Below are positions 1-4,589 of a stretch of 5,105 nucleotides of DNA, one piece after another; the stretch's first letter is position 1, and the number at the start of each line of letters is the position of its first letter. The translations under genes were made by a program, and so were the position numbers. Source of the DNA: Treponema sp. (lineage in GTDB: Bacteria > Spirochaetota > Spirochaetia > Treponematales > Breznakiellaceae); the NCBI GenBank assembly GCA_031264395.1, contig JAISEB010000037.1:1-5105 (forward strand). Direction: 5' to 3'. The notes under the pieces are model-generated. The model made no database searches and was not told the origin of the DNA. It saw only the letters and a list, made by a program, of their open reading frames with translations.

Positions 1-559
1 CTTCGTCAAACATGGTCATACCGTATTTGCCGTAATCTTCAGTCTGCCAGGTGGCGGTGGAAAGGAGGGTTTTGACGGGGCCGAAAATCCGGGTAAAAAG
101 GTCTTCGTAAAATATAAACCGCGCGGGGTATCCGCTTGATTCCAGGGCCTCTTCGGGAACGTTCATGGTATAGATAAGCCCCACGGGAATACGCCGGGTA
201 AACCGGGACTTGCGGTCCCCGGCGTAGGAAATATACTGAAACGTAAGCCGCTCGATCAGGGCCCGGGTGGAAGCGCTCAGTTCCCCGATGTAGATGGGGG
301 AACCGATGATAAGCCCGTCGCAGGAGTCAATGGCATCCAGCACCGGCCGGAGGCTGTCCTTGACAACGCAGCGTCCCAGACTGGGGCCGTCCAGCCGCTT
401 ACATTGAAAACAACTGATACAACCCCGAAAGTCAAAATCGTAGAGGTTGACCAGTTCCGTTTCCGCTCCTTTTGATGCGGCGCCCTTGAGGCTTTCTTCC
501 ACCAGAATATGGGTATTCCAGCCCTTCCGCGGACTGCCGCTGATGCCGATAATCTTCAT
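1..559 (-). CDS. Flavodoxin-fold NADPH-dependent FMN reductase family protein with Cys-rich loop (partial, C-terminus off left edge)
   Basis: The minus strand is open from an ATG at 559-557 to the left edge, giving 186 visible residues. The protein begins MKIIGISGSPRKGWNT, the beta-strand plus phosphate-binding loop that holds the FMN phosphate in the NADPH-dependent FMN reductase / iron-sulfur flavoprotein group. A second flavin-contacting loop, GSPIYIGELS, lies at about residues 86-95. Between them sit four cysteines, C47, C50, C53 and C64 (CX2CX2CX10C), in the place where iron-sulfur flavoproteins carry their compact cluster motif; the last spacing is longer than in the archetype, so cluster binding is uncertain. 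The role is inferred to be cytoplasmic flavin-dependent electron transfer or quinone/nitro-type reduction; the substrate cannot be told. The ATG was chosen because it starts exactly at the first strand of the fold. No strong Shine-Dalgarno precedes it. The gene is divergent from the AbiE operon. The family call is firm, the specific function is not. Confidence 0.88.
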   Translation of the reverse strand, partial: MKIIGISGSPRKGWNTHILVEESLKGAASKGAETELVNLYDFDFRGCISCFQCKRLDGPSLGRCVVKDSLRPVLDAIDSCDGLIIGSPIYIGELSASTRALIERLTFQYISYAGDRKSRFTRRIPVGLIYTMNVPEEALESSGYPARFIFYEDLFTRIFGPVKTLLSTATWQTEDYGKYGMTMFDE

Positions 560-566
560 GATTGTG

Positions 567-595
567 ATGATAGCCGCCCTGACAAAACACCGCAA
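567..595 (-). promoter_or_regulatory. Candidate sigma-70-type promoter for the flavoprotein gene
   Basis: On the minus strand TTGCGG (595-590) and TATCAT (572-567) are separated by 17 bases. The -10 matches the consensus at five of six positions, the -35 only at its first three. The -10 ends 7 nt before the ATG at 559, so transcription would begin at or next to the start codon, suggesting a leaderless or nearly leaderless mRNA. This agrees with the absence of a clear ribosome-binding site. The call rests on sequence match and spacing alone. Confidence 0.35.
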
Positions 596-614
596 GGGTA
601 CGTAAAAGGCGGCT
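572..614. repeat. 7-bp inverted repeat bracketing the flavoprotein promoter
   Basis: AGCCGCC at 572-578 is the exact reverse complement of GGCGGCT at 608-614, with 29 bases between. The left arm touches the edge of the candidate -10 element and the interval contains the candidate -35. It could be a pair of regulator half-sites, or chance in a GC-rich stretch. Confidence 0.2.
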
Positions 615-656
615 GCTCCCGGTATCTGATCCGCCTCATGGACGCTTGCTTTACCT

Positions 657-672
657 TTTACTGTTTTGTAAA
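657..672. promoter_or_regulatory. Small dyad upstream of the AbiE operon, candidate AbiEi operator
   Basis: TTTAC (657-661) and GTAAA (668-672) form a perfect 5-bp inverted repeat with a 6-nt spacer, ending 21 nt before the chosen abiEi start at 694. Characterised AbiEi antitoxins bind inverted repeats in their own promoter and repress the operon. The position therefore suits an autoregulatory operator. TGTAAA (667-672) could be a poor -10 element overlapping the right arm. The arms are short, so chance is a real alternative. Confidence 0.3.
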
Positions 673-693
673 CTGGAAATAGGAAAATTTGCT

Positions 694-1281
694 ATGTCAG
701 GTTCACAAAACAGCGCTTACAACAACGCTCTGCTTTCCGTATATCAGGACCCGCGGCGGGTTTTCAACCTTGCCGACATTGCCATGATAGACGGGAAAGC
801 CGGGTTTCTCAACCAGAAGCTGCATTATTGGGTGAAAACAGGCAAAATCCTCAATCCCCGGCGCGGTATCTATGCAAAACCGGGCTTTAGTCAGGAAGAG
901 CTGGCCTGTAAACTCTATCGGCCTTCCTACCTTTCCTTGGAATATGTACTGCAGAAAGCAGGCGTCATTTTTCAGTATGATTCCCGCATTACCCTCGTCG
1001 GCGCCCTCAGCAGAAAACTCAAAACAAGCGGCGTCGTTCTGGAGTACCGGAAAATCAAAGGCGCCATTCTGCTGCAAACCACGGGTCTGGTCATGGACAA
1101 TGCTGTCAGCATGGCCTCTCCGGAACGGGCCTTTCTCGATATGCTGTACCTTGAACCTGATTTCTATTTTGACAATACCCATATCCTGAACAAAGAACAG
1201 ATAGAAGATATGCTGCCCTTGTACCAATCCAAAGCCCTGGAAAAACGAGCCCGGAGGCTCCTTGCAGATGGACAGCAATAG
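694..1281 (+). CDS. AbiEi-like antitoxin / transcriptional regulator of a type IV toxin-antitoxin system
   Basis: This 195-residue protein matches the AbiEi antitoxin layout. Residues about 22-63 form a winged-helix DNA-binding domain (VFNLADIA, then a recognition-helix-like QKLHYWVKTGKI and a wing ending RRGIYAKP). The C-terminal AbiEi domain includes YRPSYLSLEYVLQKAG (75-90) and the family's signature SPERAFLDMLYL (142-153). In studied systems AbiEi represses its own operon and neutralises the AbiEii toxin without stable complex formation. The start was set at ATG 694 because AGGA (681-684) sits 9 nt before it; the frame is open to a TTG at 646, but those extra residues look unlike the family and overlap the likely promoter. 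The gene overlaps the next gene by 14 nt, indicating translational coupling. It appears intact. The family call is strong; toxin-neutralising activity is inferred from the pairing. Confidence 0.88.
   Translation: MSGSQNSAYNNALLSVYQDPRRVFNLADIAMIDGKAGFLNQKLHYWVKTGKILNPRRGIYAKPGFSQEELACKLYRPSYLSLEYVLQKAGVIFQYDSRITLVGALSRKLKTSGVVLEYRKIKGAILLQTTGLVMDNAVSMASPERAFLDMLYLEPDFYFDNTHILNKEQIEDMLPLYQSKALEKRARRLLADGQQ
1253..1257 (+). promoter_or_regulatory. Ribosome-binding site that decides the abiEii start
   Basis: GGAGG lies inside the end of the AbiEi coding region, 10 nt before ATG 1268 and only 4 nt before an in-frame TTG at 1262. The ATG is preferred because of the stronger codon and more usable spacing, leaving the TTG as a minor alternative that would add two residues. 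Confidence 0.55.
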
Positions 1282-1966
1282 ACACCGGCTGCTGCTTGCC
1301 GGAATTCTCAAAGACATTTATTCCCTTTCTGATCCTGCCCGGTTTCTTGGCTTTAAGGGCGGAACCGCATTGATGTTTCTGTACGGCTTACCGCGTTTTT
1401 CCGTTGATCTTGACTTCAACCTGCTCGACCTTGAACGGGAACAGGCTGTTTACGATGAAGTACGAAAGGTGCTGCTCAAGTACGGTTCCATCGCCGACGA
1501 GGCGCTCAAATACTACGGGCCTGTTTTGGTACTGGATTACGGCAAGGGCGAACGGAAGCTCAAAGTGGAAATTTCCAAACGGCAGTTTGACAATCACTAT
1601 GAGATAAAAAATTTTTTCGGTACCAGCCTGAAGGTCATGACCATGCCGGATATGTTTTCCCACAAGTTATGTGCCCTGCTGGACCGCGGCGCCGTGATAA
1701 ACCGCGACATTTTTGACGCATGGTTTTTTATGGAAAAGCGTACTCCCTTGAACAAGGCGTTAATTGAAACCAGAATGAATATGCCCCTTGCCGCATATCT
1801 TGACGCCTGTATTGAAAAAATAAAACATCTGCCCGAAAAAACCATACTTCATGGGCTTGGCGATTTGATGGATGAAAAGACCAAAGACTTTGTCCGCGCC
1901 CGGCTGAAAAAAGAAACCCTGGGCCTTTTGGAATTCTACCGGGATTTTCCGCTTTTAATCGATTGA
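1268..1966 (+). CDS. AbiEii/AbiGii-type nucleotidyltransferase toxin
   Basis: The 232-residue product has the DNA polymerase beta-like nucleotidyltransferase core of AbiEii toxins. Visible motifs in order: FKGGTALMFLYG (29-40), the nucleotide-binding Gly-Gly turn; SVDLDF (45-50), with metal-binding D47 and D49; KVEIS (99-103), the expected third acidic-strand region; and the helical block DMFSHKLCALLDRG...NRDIFDAWFF (128-154), whose K133, R140, R146-D147 and D150 follow the family pattern. AbiEii enzymes of this type use NTPs, GTP in the lactococcal case, to inhibit growth, and some relatives modify tRNA acceptor ends. In phage infection the pair can act as abortive infection. The gene overlaps the antitoxin gene by 14 nt. 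All catalytic residues are present, so the toxin is probably active. The nucleotide and target of this member cannot be read from sequence. Next gene on the strand starts 386 nt downstream under its own promoter. Confidence 0.93.
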   Translation: MDSNRHRLLLAGILKDIYSLSDPARFLGFKGGTALMFLYGLPRFSVDLDFNLLDLEREQAVYDEVRKVLLKYGSIADEALKYYGPVLVLDYGKGERKLKVEISKRQFDNHYEIKNFFGTSLKVMTMPDMFSHKLCALLDRGAVINRDIFDAWFFMEKRTPLNKALIETRMNMPLAAYLDACIEKIKHLPEKTILHGLGDLMDEKTKDFVRARLKKETLGLLEFYRDFPLLID

Positions 1967-1980
1967 AGCATTTACCCATT

Positions 1981-2180
1981 TACCGCAAGTCGAGGGCAGC
2001 ATTTATCGCAAAATTTTCCTACGCAAATGTATGACTTTTCCCAAAACATACATTTTTGTATAAAGGCGATTCGCAAGTGAATCCATACCCAAAAACCCGC
2101 TTACGGCTCACGGGGAAACTTCAGGGCGGGAGAGTCGTTTTTTGATACCGATAACTCTTAAAATTCTACCGCAAAGTCGA
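1981..2180. repeat. Imperfect direct repeat TACCGCAA(A)GTCGA and clustered CGCAA words
   Basis: TACCGCAAGTCGA at 1981-1993 recurs as TACCGCAAAGTCGA at 2167-2180, differing by one inserted A. The core CGCAA also occurs at 2007-2011, 2022-2026 and 2072-2076, giving five same-orientation copies in about 190 bases. They could be half-sites for a DNA-binding protein or remnants of a duplicated segment. Confidence 0.45.
2025..2061. repeat. Overlapping inverted repeats (9-bp hairpin and a 5-bp dyad)
   Basis: AAATGTATG (2025-2033) and CATACATTT (2047-2055) are exact reverse complements with a 13-nt loop. The right arm is reused in a second dyad, ATACA (2048-2052) with TGTAT (2057-2061) around TTTT. 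In RNA the first hairpin followed by the T run at 2053-2057 could be a weak terminator for the AbiE operon 59 nt after its stop; in DNA the three half-sites could bind a dimeric regulator. The AT-rich stem makes efficient termination doubtful. Confidence 0.4.
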
Positions 2181-2209
2181 AAAAGTCAAAAAAGTTAAAG
2201 AAGTTGAAG
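2174..2209. repeat. Period-9 tandem repeat, four units
   Basis: Four consecutive 9-base units follow the pattern AAGTYRAAR: 2174-2182, 2183-2191, 2192-2200 and 2201-2209, with the GT dinucleotide recurring exactly every 9 bases. Read forward it would give a Lys/Val/Glu-rich stretch, but that frame is closed by TAA at 2152 with no start codon in between. On the minus strand it is the body of an 18-codon mini-ORF (2222-2166). Confidence 0.6.
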
Positions 2210-2222
2210 AAAAAAACTTCAT

Positions 2223-2242
2223 TTGATACTCCCTTTTATCAA
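2223..2242. promoter_or_regulatory. Candidate enhancer (activator-binding) dyad for the sigma-54 promoter
   Basis: TTGATA (2223-2228) and TATCAA (2237-2242) form a perfect inverted repeat with an 8-nt spacer. The centre lies about 98 bp upstream of the inferred glnN transcription start, within the usual range for binding sites of sigma-54 activators of the NtrC type. A single TTGATA also occurs at 2142-2147. The sequence does not resemble the enteric NtrC consensus, so the binding protein is unknown. Confidence 0.35.
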
Positions 2243-2247
2243 GAAAA

Positions 2248-2272
2248 CTTTGTGATCTTTGCGCGATCTTTG
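2248..2272. repeat. Phased CTTTG repeats between the dyad and the promoter
   Basis: CTTTG occurs at 2248-2252, 2257-2261 and 2268-2272; the last two are within longer GATCTTTG copies (2254-2261 and 2265-2272) 11 bases apart, about one helical turn. An 8-bp inverted repeat, ATCAAGAA (2238-2245) and TTCTTGAT (2282-2289), encloses the cluster. The stretch may help bend DNA for activator looping, or be a protein-binding array; nothing proves either. Confidence 0.35.
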
Positions 2273-2304
2273 TAATTAAAATTCTTGATTATGAAACCAA
2301 TACT

Positions 2305-2320
2305 TGGCACGGTTTTTGCT
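2305..2320 (+). promoter_or_regulatory. Sigma-54 (RpoN) -24/-12 promoter of glnN
   Basis: TGGCAC (2305-2310), five bases, then TTGCT (2316-2320) match the sigma-54 consensus TGGCAC-N5-TTGCW at every defined position, with the invariant GG (2306-2307) and GC (2318-2319) in correct phase. Setting the C at 2319 to -12 predicts transcription from about 2331 and a 22-nt leader before the glnN ATG. Sigma-54 promoters are silent without an ATP-driven enhancer-binding protein, so the downstream gene is probably activated on nitrogen limitation. No competing sigma-70 promoter is evident close to the gene. Confidence 0.87.
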
Positions 2321-2342
2321 AATAATAAGCAATATACCATAC

Positions 2343-2347
2343 GGAGG
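2343..2347 (+). promoter_or_regulatory. Strong ribosome-binding site of glnN
   Basis: GGAGG ends 5 nt before ATG 2353, within the short leader predicted from the sigma-54 promoter. It fixes the start and predicts efficient translation. Confidence 0.85.
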
Positions 2348-2352
2348 ATTTC

Positions 2353-4473
2353 ATGAGCTTGATTGATTTTACCAAAACCCCGGTAACCGAGATTTTCGGA
2401 ACCAACTGTTTTTCCAACGCCGTTATGAAAGAACGGCTTCCCAAAAATATTTACAAAGAGATACTTGCCGTTCAGGCAGGGGAAAAGGAATTAACCCTGG
2501 CCATTGCCGAAGTTGTCGCCGCCGTAATGCGGGACTGGGCCATTGAAAAAGGCGCGTCCCACTATACCCATCTGTTCCAGCCCCTGACCGGGTTAACCGC
2601 CGAAAAGCACGACGCGTTTATCGCCCCGACAGGCGACGGCAAGGTGTTGATGGAATTCTCCGGGAAGGAGCTGATTAAGGGTGAACCCGACGCGTCGAGT
2701 TTTCCTTCCGGGGGACTGCGCGCTACCTTTGAGGCGCGCGGCTATACCGCCTGGGACGTGACGAGCCCGGCCTTCCTTAAACAGGACCCTACGGGAACGA
2801 CGCTCTGCATTCCCACGGCCTTTATCAGTTATTACGGGCAGGCCCTTGACAAGAAAGTGCCCCTGCTTAAATCCATCGACACTTTGGGCAGGCAGGCGAT
2901 CCGGGTGCTCAGGGCGCTGGGGAACGAAACGTCCAAACGGGTTTTTACCACCGTCGGCCCCGAACAGGAATACTTCCTTGTCGACAGGGAATATTACGAC
3001 AGGAGGCCCGATCTTATCCTTACAGGAAGGACCGTCTTCGGCGCCCTGCCGGCCAAAGGCCAGGAAATGGAAGACCACTACTTCGGCGCCATCAAGGAAA
3101 AGGTTGCCGGTTTCATGCGGGAACTCAACACGGAACTGTGGAAGGTGGGAATCCCCGCCAAGACGCAGCACAACGAAGTGGCCCCCAACCAGTTTGAGAT
3201 TGCCCCGGTGTACGCCAATTCATCCGCCGCGGTCGACGCCAATCAGCTTGTCATGGAAACACTGCGAAGCGTGGCGCGGCGGCACGGCATGGAGGCCCTG
3301 CTTCATGAAAAACCCTTTGCCGGTATTAACGGATCGGGCAAGCACAACAACTGGTCCATGGCAACCGACGACGGCATCAACCTGTTCGAGCCTGGGGAGA
3401 ATCCCGAATCAAACGCCCGCTTTCTTCTCTTTGCCGCCGCCGTAGTGGAAGCCGTTGACCGTTACGCCCTTCTTCTCCGTTCGTCGGTGGCGACGTCCGC
3501 GAACGATCACCGCCTGGGCGCGAACGAGGCGCCCCCGGCCATTGTCTCGATCTTCTTCGGAGGCCCCCTTACCGAGATCTTTGAAAATATCGCCGAAGGA
3601 AAAAACAGCGGAAAAACGAATTCCGCCGAAGAGATCAAACTTGGAGTCACGAGCCTTCCGGCTCTTCCCAAAGACGTGTCGGACCGGAACCGGACCAGTC
3701 CCTTTGCCTTTACCGGGAACAAATTCGAATTCCGCATGGTTGGTTCTTCCCAGTCTGTCGCCACGCCCAACACGTACCTTAACGTGGCGGTTGCCCAGGT
3801 GCTGGAGGAATTTGCCGACAGGCTTGAAAAGGCTTCCGATAAAAACGGGGCGATACAGGCCATTATCAAGGAATCCTACGCGAAGCACAGGAAGGTTGTT
3901 TTTAACGGGAACGGCTATACCGACGAATGGGTCCGCGAGGCCGAACGGCGGGGGCTTCCCAACGTGAAGAACGCGGTCGACGCCCTTACGGTGCTGATAC
4001 GAAGCGAGACCATTGCCCTCTTTGAAAATCACAAGGTGTTTACCAAGGAAGAATCGGAAAGCCGTTATCACATTTATCTGGAAAAATATTCCAAGCAGAT
4101 AAACATAGAGGCGGGCGTTACCATCGATCTTGCCCGGCGCTACATTTTCCCGGCGGCGACTTCCTACGCCGGTTCCCTTGCCGAAAGCGCCGCTTCCCTT
4201 GCCGCAGTCGGGGCAAACAACACCCCCCAGGCCAAGCGGGTAAAGCGCATAGCCGACCTTGCCGCGGAACTGTACGATGAAACTGCCAAACTGGAAAGCG
4301 CCCTTGGCGAGGCACAGGACATTGAAGATCCCTTTGCGCAGGCAAAGTCCTATTTTGAAAATGTAAGGCCCGCCATGGACTCTGTCCGCCAGAAGGGAGA
4401 CGCCCTTGAGAAGCTTGTTTCCAAAGAAGCCTGGCCCCTGCCCGACTACGGGGAGATGTTGTTTAAGTTGTAG
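2353..4473 (+). CDS. glnN: Type III glutamine synthetase (GSIII)
   Basis: The enzyme makes glutamine from glutamate, ammonia and ATP in the cytoplasm, the main entry of ammonia under nitrogen limitation. At 706 residues it has the GSIII size, far longer than GSI or GSII (about 470 or 350). GSIII hallmarks run in order: FGTNCFSNAVMKERLPK (15-31); the GSIII-specific N-terminal block with EKHDAF (84-89) and GGLRATFEARGYTAWD (120-135); GPEQEYFL (202-209) with metal-binding glutamates; NEVAPNQFEIAP (274-285); NGSGKHNNWS (326-335), the GSIII form of the substrate-binding NGSGxH loop; HRLGANEAPP (386-395); NRTSPFAF (446-453) and FEFR (458-461), ATP/glutamate-binding arginine regions. The C-terminal third is helical and GSIII-specific. 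The adenylylation-site tyrosine region of GSI is not recognisable, so control is probably transcriptional, as the sigma-54 promoter indicates. GSIII forms double-ring dodecamers. All motifs are intact, and the gene is monocistronic between its own promoter and terminators. Confidence 0.97.
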   Translation: MSLIDFTKTPVTEIFGTNCFSNAVMKERLPKNIYKEILAVQAGEKELTLAIAEVVAAVMRDWAIEKGASHYTHLFQPLTGLTAEKHDAFIAPTGDGKVLMEFSGKELIKGEPDASSFPSGGLRATFEARGYTAWDVTSPAFLKQDPTGTTLCIPTAFISYYGQALDKKVPLLKSIDTLGRQAIRVLRALGNETSKRVFTTVGPEQEYFLVDREYYDRRPDLILTGRTVFGALPAKGQEMEDHYFGAIKEKVAGFMRELNTELWKVGIPAKTQHNEVAPNQFEIAPVYANSSAAVDANQLVMETLRSVARRHGMEALLHEKPFAGINGSGKHNNWSMATDDGINLFEPGENPESNARFLLFAAAVVEAVDRYALLLRSSVATSANDHRLGANEAPPAIVSIFFGGPLTEIFENIAEGKNSGKTNSAEEIKLGVTSLPALPKDVSDRNRTSPFAFTGNKFEFRMVGSSQSVATPNTYLNVAVAQVLEEFADRLEKASDKNGAIQAIIKESYAKHRKVVFNGNGYTDEWVREAERRGLPNVKNAVDALTVLIRSETIALFENHKVFTKEESESRYHIYLEKYSKQINIEAGVTIDLARRYIFPAATSYAGSLAESAASLAAVGANNTPQAKRVKRIADLAAELYDETAKLESALGEAQDIEDPFAQAKSYFENVRPAMDSVRQKGDALEKLVSKEAWPLPDYGEMLFKL

Positions 4474-4480
4474 GACGAAA

Positions 4481-4507
4481 CGGCCCTCCCGGGCCGCCCG
4501 TTATTTT
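4481..4507 (+). terminator. GC-rich hairpin just after glnN, possible first terminator
   Basis: CGGCCC (4481-4486) pairs with GGGCCG (4491-4496) across a TCCC loop, starting 7 nt after the stop codon. The T-rich run TTATTTT (4501-4507) follows after a four-base gap, which weakens it as an intrinsic terminator. It may also stabilise the 3' end of the mRNA. Confidence 0.45.
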
Positions 4508-4522
4508 GCGGATGGCCTTGAA

Positions 4523-4555
4523 AGATCCCGGGGGAATTCCTCCGGGATTTGTTTT
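4523..4555 (+). terminator. Rho-independent terminator of glnN
   Basis: The arms ATCCCGGGGG (4525-4534) and CCTCCGGGAT (4539-4548) pair over ten positions, nine Watson-Crick and one G-T, closing an AATT tetraloop. The tail TTGTTTT (4549-4555) follows directly. This is a strong intrinsic terminator for rightward transcription. On the other strand the stem is followed only by CTTTC, so it would serve the convergent aldo/keto reductase gene poorly. Confidence 0.88.
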
Positions 4556-4565
4556 ATACGCGGCG

Positions 4566-4574
4566 TGGTATAAT
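4566..4574 (+). promoter_or_regulatory. Perfect extended -10 element pointing antisense into the reductase gene
   Basis: TGGTATAAT matches the extended -10 consensus TGnTATAAT exactly. A partial -35, TTGTTT (4549-4554), lies only 14 nt upstream, which is too close, so activity would depend on the extended -10. Transcription from it would begin near 4581 and run antisense through the 3' part of the aldo/keto reductase gene. No gene in the sense direction would benefit. Confidence 0.25.
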
Positions 4575-4589
4575 TCCCTCAATACAAAT

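Larger units (their letters stand above)
1967..2352. other. Long non-coding regulatory interval upstream of glnN
   Basis: These 386 bases hold no convincing protein gene; stops are frequent in all frames. The stretch is more AT-rich than its flanks and packed with short repeats: five CGCAA words, a 9-bp inverted repeat (2025-2055), a period-9 tandem array (2174-2209), a TTGATA/TATCAA dyad (2223-2242), three CTTTG copies (2248-2272) and a sigma-54 promoter (2305-2320). No strong intrinsic terminator for the AbiE operon is seen; the 9-bp inverted repeat with a short T run is the only candidate. Confidence 0.6.

Noticed and set aside
646..693. Extended abiEi start at TTG 646
   Set aside because: ATG 694 has a ribosome-binding site at proper distance, and the extra residues cover the likely promoter and operator.
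703..1317. 204-codon open frame on the minus strand antisense to the AbiE genes
   Set aside because: It lies opposite a well-recognised AbiEi gene, shows no family motif and has no matching promoter or operon partner.
2096..2114. CCCG/CGGG hairpin followed by a T run on the minus strand, terminator-like
   Set aside because: The stem is only four to five pairs around a long loop, and no minus-strand gene would use it.
2152..2232. Plus-strand reading of the period-9 repeat as a Lys/Val/Glu-rich coiled-coil peptide
   Set aside because: The frame is closed by TAA at 2152 and TGA soon after the repeat, with no start codon between.
1967..2352. CRISPR array or riboswitch in the repeat-rich interval
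   Set aside because: Repeats are 5-14 bases and lack repeat-spacer structure; the predicted 22-nt glnN leader is too short for a riboswitch.
3409..4071. Long minus-strand open frames inside glnN (also 2593-3171) and a plus-strand frame at 2846-3445
   Set aside because: Composition shadows of the strongly conserved GSIII gene; their translations are low-complexity or Arg/Pro/Gly-rich without motifs.
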